Shown here one piece after another: positions 18,724 to 31,163 of a DNA stretch of 60,000 nucleotides. Under the pieces are notes generated by a model, which did not search any database, had not been told where the DNA came from, and saw nothing but the letters and a program-made list of their open reading frames with translations. Source of the stretch: Adiantum capillus-veneris (lineage: Eukaryota; Streptophyta; Polypodiopsida; Polypodiales; Pteridaceae); contig CM043957.1 of the NCBI GenBank assembly GCA_014529385.2, positions 88,998,881-89,058,880 on the forward strand. Direction: 5' to 3'. How positions within the stretch are numbered: the first letter of the stretch is position 1; the number at the start of each line of letters is the position of its first letter. A program made the position numbers and the translations under genes.

Positions 18724-21700
18724 CTACCCTACACCTAACTGCTTGCGAAAATGCGCAAAGCTCTCTGAGGGAAGTCCTTTTGTAAGTAGATCAGCAGGAT
18801 TTTCTGTGGTGTGAACTTTGACAAGTTGAAGTTGCTTATCCTCGAGCATTTCCCTGATGAAATGATACTTCACATCCACATGCTTTGTCTTTGAGTGATA
18901 AACTGGATTGCGAGCCAATTGTATAGCACTTTGACTATCACAAAATAACACAGGCATCTCTTCTTTGATTCCCAAATCTGTTACTAGTCGATTAAGCCAA
19001 GTTGATTCTTTGCATGCCTCTGATGCTGCAACATATTCAGCCTCTGTAGTAGACTGAGTAACACAATCTTGTAATCTAGAACGCCATGATACTACTCCAC
19101 CAGCCAATGGAAAGACATACCCTGACGTAGACCTTCGGTTGTCTAAGTCACCTGCATAATCTGAGTCTGTAAAACCCTTCACACTTAGCTCCTGACTCCC
19201 ATAGCATATACACATACTCTTTGTAGCTTTCAGGTATCTCAATATTCCTTTCACTGCCTCCCAATGTTTCTTGCCTGGGTTTGACATGTATCGACTTACT
19301 ACTCCCACTGCAAATGCAATGTCTGGGCGAGTAGCAATCATTGCATACATCAAACTACCCACTGCAGACGCATATGGAATCTTATCCATTTCAGCCTGTT
19401 CTTCCTCTGACACAAGACAATCTTGTTTGCTAAGTTTCACATATGGTGGCAATGGAACACTCAGTGCCTTTCCCTTCTCCATATTGAAACGTTGCAAAAC
19501 CTTGTCAATATACTCTGTTTGAGATAACCAAATCAACTTCTTTGATCTGTCTCTCTCAATGCGCATACCAAGTATATGACTTGCCTCACCCATGTCTTTC
19601 ATGTCAAACGATTTTGCCATCTTTGACTTCAAAGTTGAAATTTCTTCCAAGTGCTTGCCAGCAATCAACATGTCATCCACATACAAAATAAGGATCAGCC
19701 AACTACCATCCTTAGCCTTCTTTGTATATAGACAGTGATCGAACTCACTACGTTTGTAGCCTTGAGAAAGCATAAACTTGTGGAATTTATGGTACCATGC
19801 CCTCGATGATTGTTTTAAGCCATAAAGACTCTTTAACAACTGGCATACCCAATCTTCCTTGCCTTTCTCAACAAACCCTTCTGGCTGCTGCATGTAAATT
19901 TCCACATCTAAATCACCATGCAAGAACGTTGTCTTAACATCCATTTGGTGCAACACCAAATCTAATATGGCAACCAATGCAAGAAAGCATCTCAATGTAG
20001 TCATCTTGACCACCGGAGAGAAGACTTCATCAAAGTCAATGCCTTGTTCTTGCTTAAAGTCCTTGGCAACAAGCCTTGCTTTGTACTTTGGCTGACTATC
20101 ATGAGCGGTGATCTTATACCTGTAAACCCATTTACAGGGTAGAGCCTTTTTGCCCCGTGGTAATTTAACTAGCTTCAATGTTTGGTTTTTATGCAGATCT
20201 GTCATCTCTGACTGCATGGCCAATTGCCAATTCCCGGAGTCCTTCATTTGCACTGCTTCCTTGTAACATGAAGGCTCATTGCAATCAGTCAACATGACAT
20301 AGTTCATAGATGGAACAAACCTATCAAGAGGTCGCGTGACACGTCCAGATCTACGCACAATAGGTGGCTCAGGCTCAGCCACAACCTGTGGTTCCAATCT
20401 ATCCTGTCCTTGCTCCTCTTGAGCCCTGACATTTTGTCTTGCACGTGCAGGTCCATCTTCTTGGAAGACAACTCTTCTAATCTCCTCAACTTTCTCTGGT
20501 TTAGAATGATATTTGGCTTCATTAAAGTGAACATCATTGCTGCGGATAACCTTTCTGGATTCAGGATCCCAAAGTCTGTACCCCATCTCACCAGAATTAC
20601 CATAGCCTAGAAAGATGCACTTTCTACTCTTTGGCTCAAGTTTGTTCCTAAATTCCTTTGCAACGTGAGTATATGCCTCACAGCCAAAGACTCTGAGATG
20701 CTTGTATGAGGGCACCTTGCCTGACCATATCATCTCTGGCACTGAATCCTTCTGCAAAACCTTGCTAGGAGATCTATTTACAAGATGAACAGCTGTTGGT
20801 ACAGCTTCAACCCAAAACCCATTTGGCAGCTGTGCATTAAACAACATACTTCTGACCTTCTCTTGTATGGTCCTATTCATCCTCTCAGCAACACCATTTT
20901 GAGGAGGATTGTAAGGAGCAGTAAGTTCACGTTTTATACCTTTTGACTCACAAAAGTCCTGAAAGGCCTTTGAAACATACTCTCCACCATTGTCAGTGCG
21001 TAAGCATTTAAGCTTCTTGCCACTCTGATTCTCCACAAGTGTCACAAACGTCTTGAAAACACTAAACGCTTCATCCTTGTGCTTGAGAAAGTAAACCCAT
21101 ACTTTCCTCGAGTAATCATCTATAAATGTCATAAAGTAAGAAGCTCTCCCTAGAGATAGGTTAGGCATAGGTCCACACAAATCACTATGAACAAGTGCCA
21201 ACTGTGTATCTCTTCTACTGCTTCTATGCTTATGTGGCTGCTGTGTTTGCTTACCATACAGACAATGTTCACAGAATTCAAAATCATTAAATGAAAAGCC
21301 AGGCAAATAACCAGAACGAGACAAGATTTCCGTTCCCTTCTTGGACATATGTCCTAACCGGCTATGCCACAAAGAAACGTTCGGCTGCTCGGTTACATTG
21401 ATTACATTTTTAGAGACATTTGATACATAAATCATGTAAAGTCCTCCAGACTTTACTCCATGTGCTACTGTCATAGAACTCTTGGATATCTTCCACATGT
21501 TCTGTCCAAAAGTGGTGACGTAGTCAGCATCATCAAGTAAACCTGTGCTGATCAAGCTCTTTGTAATTGCGGGAACATGTCTCACATTCTTCAGCGTGAA
21601 AGAAGAGCCATTCTGAAACTTCAATTGAACATCTCCAACACCTAAGATCTCACATGTCTGCCCATTGCCTAGCCGAACATGATCTTTAGTGGTCACATAA

Positions 21701-22704
21701 GAGGTAAACCACTCCTTGTTTGGAGACACATGAAGTGATGCCCCTGAGTCTATAATCCAGTCACTCACTGCATTTCCATCATATGTTGTAAGAAGAGCTG
21801 AGTCCATTGTATTCTTCAAGAAGTAGATGTCTCTTGACACTAGACTGTCATCCTCTGCAACAGTGTTTGTCACATTTATTTCTTGAATCTTCACTGAGGA
21901 CTTATTCTTCTCACCATGGTCTTCAGCTTTCTCTTTGCCTTTTTCTGCTTTCCATTCTCTGCAGTCTCTTTTCATGTGACCCTTCTTGCCACAATGGTAG
22001 CATTCTATGTCACTCTTGCCTTTGGCACTGCGGGACTTGCTACGAGACTGATTCCTCTTTCCACCTTTGTACTTTTCTTTGGTCCTTCCCCTGACAACTA
22101 AGGCTGTTCCTTTGCCTTTGTCCATTGTCTTTCTATTGGTTTCTTCAGTAAGCAGAATTCCTTCTACACCTGCTATGTTCAAACCATATGGAGGTGCAGA
22201 ATTACTCAAAGCTGTGCGAAAAGTGTCCCAACTTTCCGGCAATGTGATCAACAGGAACATAGCTCTAACAGGTTCATCAAACTTGACACCTTGAGCTGAC
22301 AACTGACTGTAGATGGTGTTGAATTCATTCAGATGATTGGACATAGGGGTCCCTTCTTTCATCTTCAAGTCAACAAGCTTCTTAAGCCAGTATACCTGTG
22401 AAACTGCACTCTGCTTCTCATAAAGATCACTCAGCTTTATCCATGCTTGATAAACCGACATCTCGTCTGCTACATTGAAGTAAACGCTTTCTGCCAAAGT
22501 CAGCATAATGGTAGAAAGTGCCAATTCATCCATTTCGTTCCATTCATCTTCGTCCATATCTTCTGGTTTTATCCTCTTGAGCTTTATAGGTTTTATCTGC
22601 TTCTTTTGTACCAACACGTGCCAAATCTGCTTCTTTCACAATGGGAAATTGGTTCCATCCACCTTCTTGATATTGTAAAGAGCAGTGTCTTGTGATCCTG
22701 CCAT
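18724..22704 (-). CDS. Copia gag-pol polyprotein (one internal stop)
   Basis: From the ATG at 22704 (MAGSQDTALYNIKKVDG) the frame runs 22 codons to a TGA at 22638-22636, where Trp is expected in NFPLW. It is then open for about 1300 residues. Counting from the Met at 22617: UBN2-type gag (1-165), CCHC knuckle CYHCGKKGHMKRDC (206), protease DSGA (290), GAG-pre-integrase LWHSRLGHMS (417), integrase with D479, D542 and E578, reverse transcriptase (about 825-1080) with YVDD near 979, and RNase H from about 1150 (FTDSDYAGD; AEY). Domain order with integrase before reverse transcriptase defines Copia. Product: virus-like particle and reverse-transcription enzymes. Apart from the TGA the catalytic residues are intact. 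Confidence 0.95.
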
Positions 22705-23773
22705 AGCTACGCTTCACAGTAGTTTACTTTTCTGGGAAAAATTCGGCAGAGTTTCCCCTGTAAACTGACCTCTGAACCAATATCAACCTGTCAAATGAAC
22801 CAAGAAAGCTTCAGATTATGCAAAAATTTTGGCAGAATCTCCTTTGTAAAATGGCACTGGTGTACTAAAAACAGCTCAAAAAACACTGTCTCTCTGCCAC
22901 TGTAAGCTGCGGGTAAACCTGTTCTGCATTTGTACTGTCTCTCACTGTCCTGTCACTGTTTTGTAAGCATAGACAGCGACAATGCCTCAACGGCAGTAAA
23001 GCAAAGATGCAATCCCAACTGTCACTCACAGTCAATACATCCTAGCTGCTTATCTAAGGGTGCTCGAGGGATCGCTCCAAGACCTGTATCACCGAAAGGA
23101 TCTCAACATTCGAGAATCCCCCAGCTCAATAAAACCTCACTCGACCCTCAACAAAGGCTGCAGTAAATCTGACAGTACATAGACTTCCCACAAAGTCATA
23201 CATTCACAAATTTCCCACTGTATGCTGTAACCGCTGCGGCGGTTGTTTGCTGCGTGACTCACAGCCAGCAAACCCTCAACAGACATACATCATCTCTGAC
23301 AATACATCCCATGTGGAAGTACCTGCAATGTCAGGATGAAATCTGGAATATCAAGCAGCAAACACAAGCTACCTGATGAACTAGTGGATGTCGCCTACAG
23401 TCTGTGTGTAGATGCGCCCGTGTCGTATGTGACACGCCTCCAAGAACTGTGAGCCGTCCTTCGATGTGTAGACAGCCACAAATCAACACTCTGGGAGTGT
23501 CGATATCCTCAGCACCTGCAGTCGTAGGCCAAAAACCCCAAATTTGCAGTGTCGGATCTGCACCCGTCGAGACCACGTATTCGAAAATGGCCTACGTAGA
23601 CCTTTGTCGAAGCCAAACGGTGGCCGAGATGACCTCAAAATGAAATTCTGACAACACCAAGCCCTTCTGCCTTGCCCACGAGATTTGGGGCCATGTCTTC
23701 GCCTGTCGAATTTCACTCCAATCTGAGTTGGTGACTCTAGCCTCCTGCAGTGCTGCCCCGAGCCTCGATCTGA
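22705..23773 (-). other. Leader of the Copia element
   Basis: About 1.07 kb lies between the primer-binding site and the gag ATG, and no frame in it resembles a protein. It would be the untranslated leader with packaging signals. Confidence 0.6.
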
Positions 23774-23785
23774 GCTCTGATACCA
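23774..23785 (-). promoter_or_regulatory. Primer-binding site (initiator tRNA-Met), Copia element
   Basis: TGGTATCAGAGC on the minus strand, two bases inside the 5' LTR. Confidence 0.93.
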
Positions 23786-23787
23786 GT

Positions 23788-23977
23788 TGAAGGAGTACGA
23801 GCGAAAGTGCGACGCGAGAGAGAGTGCGAGAAGAAGAGCACGACGATATGGTGAACTCGCTCTACTGTAATGTGTAGAGCATAGTGAGTTCTTATTAGGT
23901 TTTTACAAAAGAATGTGTACATACCTGGCGGCCCGCCCACTTACCTGGGCGACCACATTGGGCTTTATACCCCAACA
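23788..23977 (-). repeat. 5' LTR of the Copia element
   Basis: A 190-bp repeat, two bases shorter than the other LTR because of an AT deletion in the AGAATATGTG context. It is followed by the right copy of CTGGG (23978-23982). Confidence 0.95.
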
Positions 23978-23982
23978 CTGGG

Positions 23983-25923
23983 CATGCAGGATTCAGGAGA
24001 GGCTTCTCTACTCTTGACCATATCCTAACACTCAGGGCCATCATCGAGGAAGGCAGATGTCATGGGAGACGGATCTATTGTAGCTTTGTGGACTTCCGCA
24101 AAGCTTTCGACACGATACCCAGAGCTAGACTGATGCGCAGATTACAGGAAATGGGAGTACCCACAGAACTCATTTGGGGGATCATGACATTGTACAGATC
24201 AGTAGTAGGGCATGTACACACCCCGGAGGGACTTTCTACACCGGTTCACTCCACTATTGGGATGAAGCAAGGCTGCCCACTCTCTCCCACTCTTTTCGGT
24301 ATGTATGTGGATGAGATTTCTGACTACATTGACAGCGATGGGGATAAAGGTGCTCAGTTGGCAGGGACATGGATTCCACTTTTGTTATATGTTGATGACA
24401 TAGTGTTGATCTCCAAATCCCCAGAGGGAATGCAACGTCAATTGGATGCTTTGCATACGTTTGCCCACGAAAGTGGTTTGTCTGTCAACTTGGTAAAACC
24501 AAGGTTATGGTGTTTAATACCACCCCACAGTGGATCAGGAGGTCAGCACCTACATTCACATACGGCCAAGAGACTGTGGAGTACACAGACGCTTACACTT
24601 ACCTTGGAGTGGTTTTTAGCGGACCTACATTCTCACTCAGAAGAGCAGCAGAGACCAGACTTACTAGAGCCCACGCAGCATTGGGTAGATTGGAGAGGAT
24701 GTGTTCGCAGATTCAATTTCAGGAGCCCCGGACGAAGCTCTGGCTGTTTGACACCTTGGTGGCTTCAGCATCGCTCTATAGAACCGAGATATGGGGACCT
24801 TCATTGGATCACCACGGGAGGCCGGGTCGCTCAGACAGACGGGGGAACATGGAGAAACCTCTCGTCTCTATGATCTCGCGGCTCATTAGAGCCAAGGCAT
24901 CAGTACCACGGGCCATTATCCGAGTAGAGCTAGCGGCCCCACTACTTGTGGTGGAGGCACTCACTAGATCAGTCTCCTTCTTAAACCGCACACGGGAACT
25001 TCCTAGAGACAGATATGCTCGCATAGCACTTTAATCCTCTCGATAGTTAGCCATACAAGGAGATACAACATGCTGGTATGGGGAGATGACATCATGGTTT
25101 CAGGCACATGGGTTCAGCATAGACCGGCTGCCACCATTCCATCTCTCACTCTTACACAGTCAAAGATCACCAAGCTCATACGCCAAGACCTGACCCAGCT
25201 AGACACCAGAAGGACATGGATACAACCAGCACAAGAATTAGGCACGAAGTTGGCTTTCTACAGAAACCACCTTCTCCAGCTTTTTGTGGCGAGACCCAAA
25301 TACATGGATACCCACTTGTCTCATGGGATATGATGTGCTATTGGGCAGTTACGCACATCTTCTCACCAGTTGCGGATTGAGATTGGGAGATCAACGGAGT
25401 ACCAACAGAGGACAGAACATGCCCCTTGTGTAACATGGAACCGGAGACAAAGCTACACTATACATGTCGCTGCCCCGTCTACTACGAGATACGAGGCCGC
25501 TTCCATTGCTTGTTCAGAGAAGGTTTTGGACCACTCTCAAGAGTCATGGGATACGAAGATCAGAGATGTCTGGGTTTGTTCTTGCTCGAGCTGCGCAGAC
25601 ACAGAGATAGCTTGATGAAGGGTGAGGCTAGCCAGTCTCAAAGACGGATCACAGACTTCTTCAGAGCAGACACGAGACAACCGCAAGAGCCACTCCCACA
25701 GCAGAGCTCCCCCTCGTCTCACACCAGAGGCACACTGATTGACCGAGCTATTGAACTGGGGAAATCCAGGCACCCGCGACTGCGAAGAACTACACAGCAT
25801 CGACGGAGGCTACGACAGAAAATCCAGAGCATGCTGGCCAGGCATGCACGACGCCCGATCAAACTACTAACCATGGAGGAAATTGATGAGATTCGCCAAC
25901 GACCGATGCTAGATCTCTTGTGA
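23983..25923 (+). pseudogene. LINE ORF2, 3' part: reverse transcriptase and zinc knuckle
   Basis: Continues the frame of 18442 with HAGFRRGFSTLDHILTLRAI, a classic non-LTR block. Then come FVDFRKAFD (first catalytic Asp), GMKQGCPLSPTLF and LYVDDIVLIS, where most LINEs have YADD. A frameshift near 24500 moves to the thumb-like frame VMVFNT...YTYLGVVFSG (24507-25034). Another break near 25035 precedes the last frame (about 25410-25923), which has the C-terminal knuckle CPLCNMEPETKLHYTCRCP and an Arg-rich tail. The order is that of L1-clade ORF2 without RNase H. The breaks show that the copy is inactive. Confidence 0.88.
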
Positions 25924-26142
25924 TTCAGCTATCCCAACGAGCCGCCCATTTTTTGCTTAGTTTTTTGTTTGGTTCACATCGATCAACTTAGGACCCCATA
26001 GTATATATCTTTGTTTTGTACTGTTGTTAGGTTATTTTGTTACTCTAACTTTGTATCAGATCTACCACTTTGTAACTTTCGGGTCTCATAGGTCATTATG
26101 GCCTTTTGAAGACGTTAATATAACATTTCATTTCATTTCATT
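25924..26142 (+). other. LINE 3' UTR and ATTTC-repeat tail
   Basis: About 190 bp of untranslated sequence end in CATTTCATTTCATTTCATTTC instead of poly-A. A pentamer tail of this kind marks the priming end of some LINEs. Confidence 0.7.
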
Positions 26143-26143
26143 T

Positions 26144-26205
<62 letters not shown>
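26143..26205. repeat. (CA)n microsatellite
   Basis: About 30 CA units directly abut the LINE tail, possibly growing from it. Confidence 0.95.
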
Positions 26206-26206
<1 letters not shown>

Positions 26207-26468
26207 GAGATTAGACCGACAGCATTGCAATATTCTTTTCATCAAACAAATCTCAAATCCAAGTTTTCAAAACTCTGTCAACCTGTTTGTATTAGAAAAA
26301 ATGTGTTGCCTTTTAACATGGCAGCCAATTGCTATCACACGAAGAATAAGAAGGAACTCTACAACCAAAACTTCTTCCCTGGCTATGAACTCAGCCCATA
26401 TGGACAAGTTCACCCACCTTTCTCAATCTCTTTGTATATACTAAACTAATGTTGTCAAGAAAAACTTC

Positions 26469-28895
26469 TCACTGCTGCTTAGTGGCGACGCCTAGGCGCT
26501 CTCTGAAATCGGCAGCCATTAAGGGAAGACCATCTCGAAGAGTTACCTTAGGCTCCCAACCCAAAATGGACTTTGCCTTGGTAATGTCTGGCTTGCGTTT
26601 GCGAGGATCATCTGGTGTATTATCAACCATCTTCCAAGTAGCTGACGGTGCAACCAGCTGTTTTCAAATGTCAAAACAGTGAATTGTATGAAACAATTCT
26701 CAAAACTAGGAAAATTGAAAATATAGCAAAAGGAAAAGCGCAGTTTAAAGTATGCGGAGGACTAATCACACACATACACCCGAGCGAATAGATACCTCTT
26801 TCACTGACTCAGCCAGTTCTACCATAGTAAACTCCCCTGCACACACATAAGTATTACTAACATAAGGGCATGGTCTGCTCAACTGATGTTGATCTACAAA
26901 AACTGAAGATTCTAATGGAATCAAGCAAATACAAAAAATCAAAAGAAGATTGTTACCAGGGTTTCCAAGGTTTATAGGTCCGGTATCATTTCCCTCCATA
27001 AGTCTGATAAGGCCTTCCACCTACACATAAAAGAACAGCTTAAGACAATCCGTAAGCCAAGAAATGTAAATCAATCACATAAAAGGAAGTGCATAGGAGT
27101 TATATAAGAATAGAAAAAGGAATGTTTCAGAAGATATCCTATCTCCATACCATATCAGAAACATAGCAAAAACTTCGTGTTTGTGTCCCTGGTGCTTGAA
27201 CCGTCATTTCAACACCTCTGCATTCAAAAATCACATCAAAAAACATTTTGACAAAACAAAAATATTGAGGAATTGTTAAAAAAGATGCGACAATACCTCA
27301 GAGCTTGCGCAATAAAATTGCTAACAACACGCCCATCATCTATGTTCATGCGTGGCCCATATGTATTAAAAATTCGCGCAATCCTTATTTCTAAGACACA
27401 CATTTAAAGAAAATATGTCACTTACTGCCTCACCTTTTCTGGAAAGATATCTCCATGCAAACAAAATCCATATTTAAAAAATTTAACACCCACAAAAAAT
27501 GCACATGACTAAACTTCCTCAAGTAAATGTACCTAGACCATGCTGCCTGTGATAATCAAAAGCCAGGGTTTCTGCAACTCTTTTTCCTTCATCATAGCAA
27601 CTTCGCACTCCTGCAATTCCAGAAAACCCTCAAAACTTCGTGAAAGAACCAAGGCTAATGAGTATGAAGTTTAAAGACATAGAAATTGGTCTGAGCCCAA
27701 CCTATCGGATTCACATTGCCCCAATATTCTTCAGTTTGGGGATGCTCCAATGGATCTCCATAAACTTCTGATGTTGAAGTTAAAAGAAATCTGCATATCA
27801 TATTCAGAGAAAACAAAAAATACTCAGGCTTGAATACAGCAATAGGCACTTTGATATATTAATCCTAACCCCCATCATCATCTTTCATTTCATTGGTACC
27901 AGAATCTTTCCTTTCTGGTTATCACTAGGGGGTCAGTATGGAATAAAAAATCTGTTTGAAGAAATATTAAGACGCACCTCGCTCTGACCCGTTTGGCTAG
28001 GCCAAGCATGTTCAGAGTCCCAAGCACATTGGTTTTCGTAGTCTAGTACAAATCAGTCTAACCCATTAGAAAAACTGTAGCAGATTGATGTGTGCTTTCA
28101 TTTAAAACCTACATCCAAAAATCTCCAATCTACCTTCACAGGATTATACTTATAAAAAATTGGGGAGGCTGGGCATGCCAAGTGATAAATTTGATCCACC
28201 TCCACCAGTAAAGGAGATGTCACATCTGCAGAGAATCACAAATATATTGACAGTGCAGTAAATTTGGGAAAAAACACCTGCACTATCTTTCTAAGGGGAG
28301 GGGGGAATCCTATAAACTTCCAATTTTTCACATATATCACAGCTCTTCAAAAATAGCAGTGGAACTAACCATGGCGAATAAGTAGCAGAACTACAATCAT
28401 AGTACATTGCTTTTAGAAACTATAAAAACGTAGCAGAACTAACCGTGGCGAATAAGTTCAAAATTTGGGTGGCCTATCCATCGGCGAATGTTGTCCTTGC
28501 TTCCAGTGAAGAAATTGTCTGCAACAATAACCTAACAACCAAAAAAACTGCACTATTTAAGCTTGTTGCTCACACACCAAGCAAGATTATGAAAAGTCCG
28601 AAAGAAGAAACTCATCATACACATGCGTATTGAAGACTGAGCTCCACAGAAAAGATAGTTGCACGGTTGAATCTTACTATTTGTATGATGATAATGTATG
28701 TGAGAGAGTAAATTTATGCACTTTATGGACCAACAAAACCCTGAATCCAATTCAGTTACCTCATTAAGCCCATCTTCCATCAACCGATCTACTAGGTGGG
28801 ATCCAATGAAACCAGCTCCTCCGGTGATGAGGATGCGCTTCCTTGCCTGTTAAGAAGAAACCCAGATACGTGTGGACCATGTGATTGAGCTGTCA

Positions 28896-28943
<48 letters not shown>

Positions 28944-29062
28944 GCACGCACGCACGCAGCTACTGGAGTGGAGGAACGCAATACCGATTTTATTATCTTG
29001 GAGAGAGGCAAGCGGGGAGGCGGGGCAGATCCATTGTCTTCCGGGCTCGCCTTGGGTTCCAT
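26469..29062 (-). CDS. UXS: UDP-glucuronate decarboxylase (UDP-xylose synthase), cytosolic type
   Basis: This enzyme converts UDP-glucuronate to UDP-xylose with bound NAD+, feeding xylan, xyloglucan and pectin synthesis. Twelve exons join in frame: 28985-29062, 28760-28846, 28444-28531, 28134-28225, 27978-28042, 27702-27790, 27533-27610, 27297-27390, 27151-27217, 26957-27020, 26796-26836, 26469-26657. All have GT-AG borders and consistent phases. The 343-residue product matches the usual length of the soluble plant forms. Residues 35-41 (GGAGFIG) are the Rossmann NAD loop, [10 protein letters not shown] starts at 141, and the catalytic Tyr172-xxx-Lys176 lies in [24 protein letters not shown] and [13 protein letters not shown] are family signatures. 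There is no signal anchor, unlike Golgi isoforms. The ATG gives a short Pro-rich N-terminus. Intron 1 holds CT/CA microsatellites. It appears functional. Confidence 0.96.
28895..28960. repeat. (CT)n(CA)n tract in intron 1 of the decarboxylase gene
   Basis: CT units (28899-28920) run into CA and CGCA units (28921-28957). The intron is only 138 bp, so the tract makes up almost half of it. Confidence 0.9.
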
Positions 29063-29146
29063 TGGGGAAGAGGAAACGTCAATCGATGGCTGCTGCGTGA
29101 AGCTGGCAACCAAGCAAGCTGAGTGTCGTCTCGTTGGCGATGCGCT

Positions 29147-29182
29147 CAACTTATTATAGCCCTCTTTACGCTATTCATAGTG

Positions 29183-29214
<32 letters not shown>
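29147..29214 (-). promoter_or_regulatory. Core promoter of the decarboxylase gene
   Basis: On the minus strand TATAATAA (29151-29158) lies about 90 bp before the ATG at 29062. A GA tract (29183-29214) lies about 30 bp further upstream. TATA plus GA-rich sequence is a common plant promoter layout. It is inferred from position only. Confidence 0.5.
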
Positions 29215-29215
<1 letters not shown>

Positions 29216-29217
<2 letters not shown>

Positions 29218-29292
29218 GAGCAAGTTTTGAGTTCAAGCCCCGTCGTATAAGGTCTCTTGGGATTGTTGATATGACATTAAAACCTTATTTTC
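29216..29292 (+). mobile_element. SINE family 1, copy 2 (truncated)
   Basis: B-box-like GAGTTCAAGCCCCG, then GGTCTCTTGGGATTG and GACATTAAAACC, match the 3' half of the SINE at 7094-7215. The head is replaced by the CT tract. It sits about 150 bp upstream of the decarboxylase ATG. Confidence 0.55.
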
Positions 29293-29559
29293 TTGAGCTG
29301 CATGACCATACCCCTGTCCTTTCCATTCCCTCCTCCTCTCATTGAACCCCTTTCCCATGTCTCTAGCTGTGACGCTCTTATGGTGCGGTGTTAACCTCGC
29401 TCTGCGCCTTTCCTCCTTTGGGGGCAGGCCCCATGTCTTTGCATGGGGCATTGATGGTAGCATTCCGGGAAATAGGCAATCCTTCTCCTACATTGTTGCG
29501 GCTGCTCTATAGCCGATGAGGTCCCCTTTCTAGGTGCATACAATTCATGAGAAGGACCT

Positions 29560-30840
29560 TCCTCTTGCTATGATTGCCCCAAATATTTCAGGTAAGCTTG
29601 TTGTCCATGGGCCCAATAATGTTCATTTTCTCACTCCAAAAAGGCTTGAACAAGTTTGGCAATGCTTCACTTGCGCACGACGTTGTGGTGCTTGCTAATG
29701 TACAAATACCGGCTGAAGATAATTATAACCCTATGCATGATGAATTTGAGGAGGATGATGACAACCCTGTTGAAGAGGAGGGGGTTACCGTTCCCATTAA
29801 TGCTCTACAACATTGGCATAGTCAACTTAAGAAAAGAGTTGTGATAGGACTCTGTCATGGGGTTAGACCCTCTATGGAAACTTTAAAATCTTGGATTGCT
29901 CAGAACGAGGAAAAGGGAAATGTGAGGATTTCACATGTTTAGTACCTCCTCAACAACTACTACCTGTTTTTCTTTTATGATTCCCCTGCTGCCCTGCAGA
30001 TTGTTAGCCAAGGCCAATGGCTTATCAAGTCTACCCCCTTGTCTATCTTCAATTGGTATAATGGATTTAACCCTAGAGGCCCAAAGCCGACTAAAGTGCT
30101 TGTTTGGGTTGATTTCCCTAACCTGCCTATTGAACATAGGAAACTGTGTTGGTAGAGTCATGGTGTAGAGAGCTAGGGTGGTATCAACCCCAAATGAAAT
30201 CCCCAACTCCTCATAGAAGTTGACCTCAAAACTTGTATTCCTATTTGAGACTCGGAGGGCATATCCTTGCACCTTCAAAGAGTGTCCTACAAAACCCCTC
30301 CCAATGCTTGCTTCCACTGCTTGAAACAAGGCCATTTCATTAAAGACTGTCTTGAGTTAAGGCCCCTTGCTACCCAAGAAGATAAAGTCTAGTAGGAGTC
30401 TCCTCAAGATGAGAGCCAAGGGTTCCAACCAGTACACAAGAAGAAAGTTGTTAAAAACCATAAAAACAAGAAGTTTGCCAATTACAAGAATGAAAACTCC
30501 TTCGGTCCTCCTTCTAGAAAATGTGTTTGACCCTATCAGCCATAAAGCCAATGACAAGGCAGAGGAAGAAGGCCCCTCTAATAGTTCTCTAGGTGAGAAT
30601 GATAATAACATTGGTAATATGGCTCCTAGAAGTTAGGATAAAAATGAACTAGGAAAAGAGTCCTCCAAGTGCACCCCCCAACAACCAGTTGGCCCCCCCC
30701 CCCCCCCCCCCAAAGTCTTATGGGAAGATCAAGAGGTATGTCGTCAGTTTCCTCCTCTGACTCAAAGGGAGAATCCATTCCCAACTCTCAGTTACCTGAA
30801 GCTGGACATAGAGAGGACCCGCTTTTTAGAGATTGACAGG
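29560..30840 (+). pseudogene. Decayed plant LINE ORF1 (DUF4283 type with CCHC knuckle)
   Basis: Frame fragments in order: an acidic block (29730-29790), VVIGLCHGVRPSMETLKSWIA (29840-29900; the family's RPS...L..W segment), ALQIVSQGQWLIKSTPLSIFNW (29990-30060), VLVWVDFPNLPIEH (30100-30140) and the knuckle CFHCLKQGHFIKDC (about 30309-30350). These are the DUF4283 and zf-CCHC parts of the common plant L1 ORF1. Stops and frameshifts occur between blocks. A Lys/Asn-rich tail continues to about 30830 and contains a C19 run (30693-30711). No ORF2 follows. It is a different LINE lineage from the one at 15863. Confidence 0.75.
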
Positions 30841-31101
30841 AAGCTCAAGACAAAAGCTTCAAGGGATTAGACCCTGCCAATGAAAGCCCCTCTGTTGACT
30901 TACCAATTTGATTTTTATCCAATCTTTTAGCAACCAAGTACATCAACAAAGAATTGAAGAGTTCCCTAGGACTTGTGCACACTGACACAAAACAAAAAGA
31001 GAAGCGCGCATGCTCCAAAGACGACACTATCTCAACTCATCTTAAACTTTGATCATCTTAGATTTTGTTCAACATTTAACAAGTCAAGGAGTCATCAATG
31101 C

Positions 31102-31102
<1 letters not shown>

Positions 31103-31160
<58 letters not shown>
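31103..31160. repeat. (GA)n microsatellite
   Basis: About 28 GA units, followed at 31161 by TATATGTGCATGTGTGTGTG. Confidence 0.95.

Positions 31161-31163
<3 letters not shown>

Larger units (their letters stand above)
18443..23977 (-). mobile_element. Nearly intact Ty1/Copia retrotransposon (5.5 kb)
   Basis: LTRs lie at 18443-18634 and 23788-23977, with a polypurine tract at 18635-18652, a primer-binding site at 23774-23785 and the target duplication CTGGG. One gag-pol frame spans almost the whole interior. The LTRs differ by four substitutions and one 2-bp indel, so the insertion is fairly young and much younger than the LINE it broke. One in-frame stop near the gag start is the only visible lesion. 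Confidence 0.96.
15066..26142 (+). mobile_element. L1-like LINE, split by a Copia insertion
   Basis: In order: a GC-rich 5' region, ORF1 (15863-16696), ORF2 with endonuclease, reverse transcriptase and C-terminal zinc knuckle (about 16700-25923), a 3' UTR, and a tail of ATTTC repeats at about 26118-26142 followed by (CA)n. ORF2 has several frameshifts and stops, so the copy is dead. A younger Copia element sits at 18443-23977. The true 5' boundary was not located. Confidence 0.85.

Noticed and set aside
19271-22695. Plus-strand frames inside the Copia element
   Set aside because: They are antisense shadows of the gag-pol frame.
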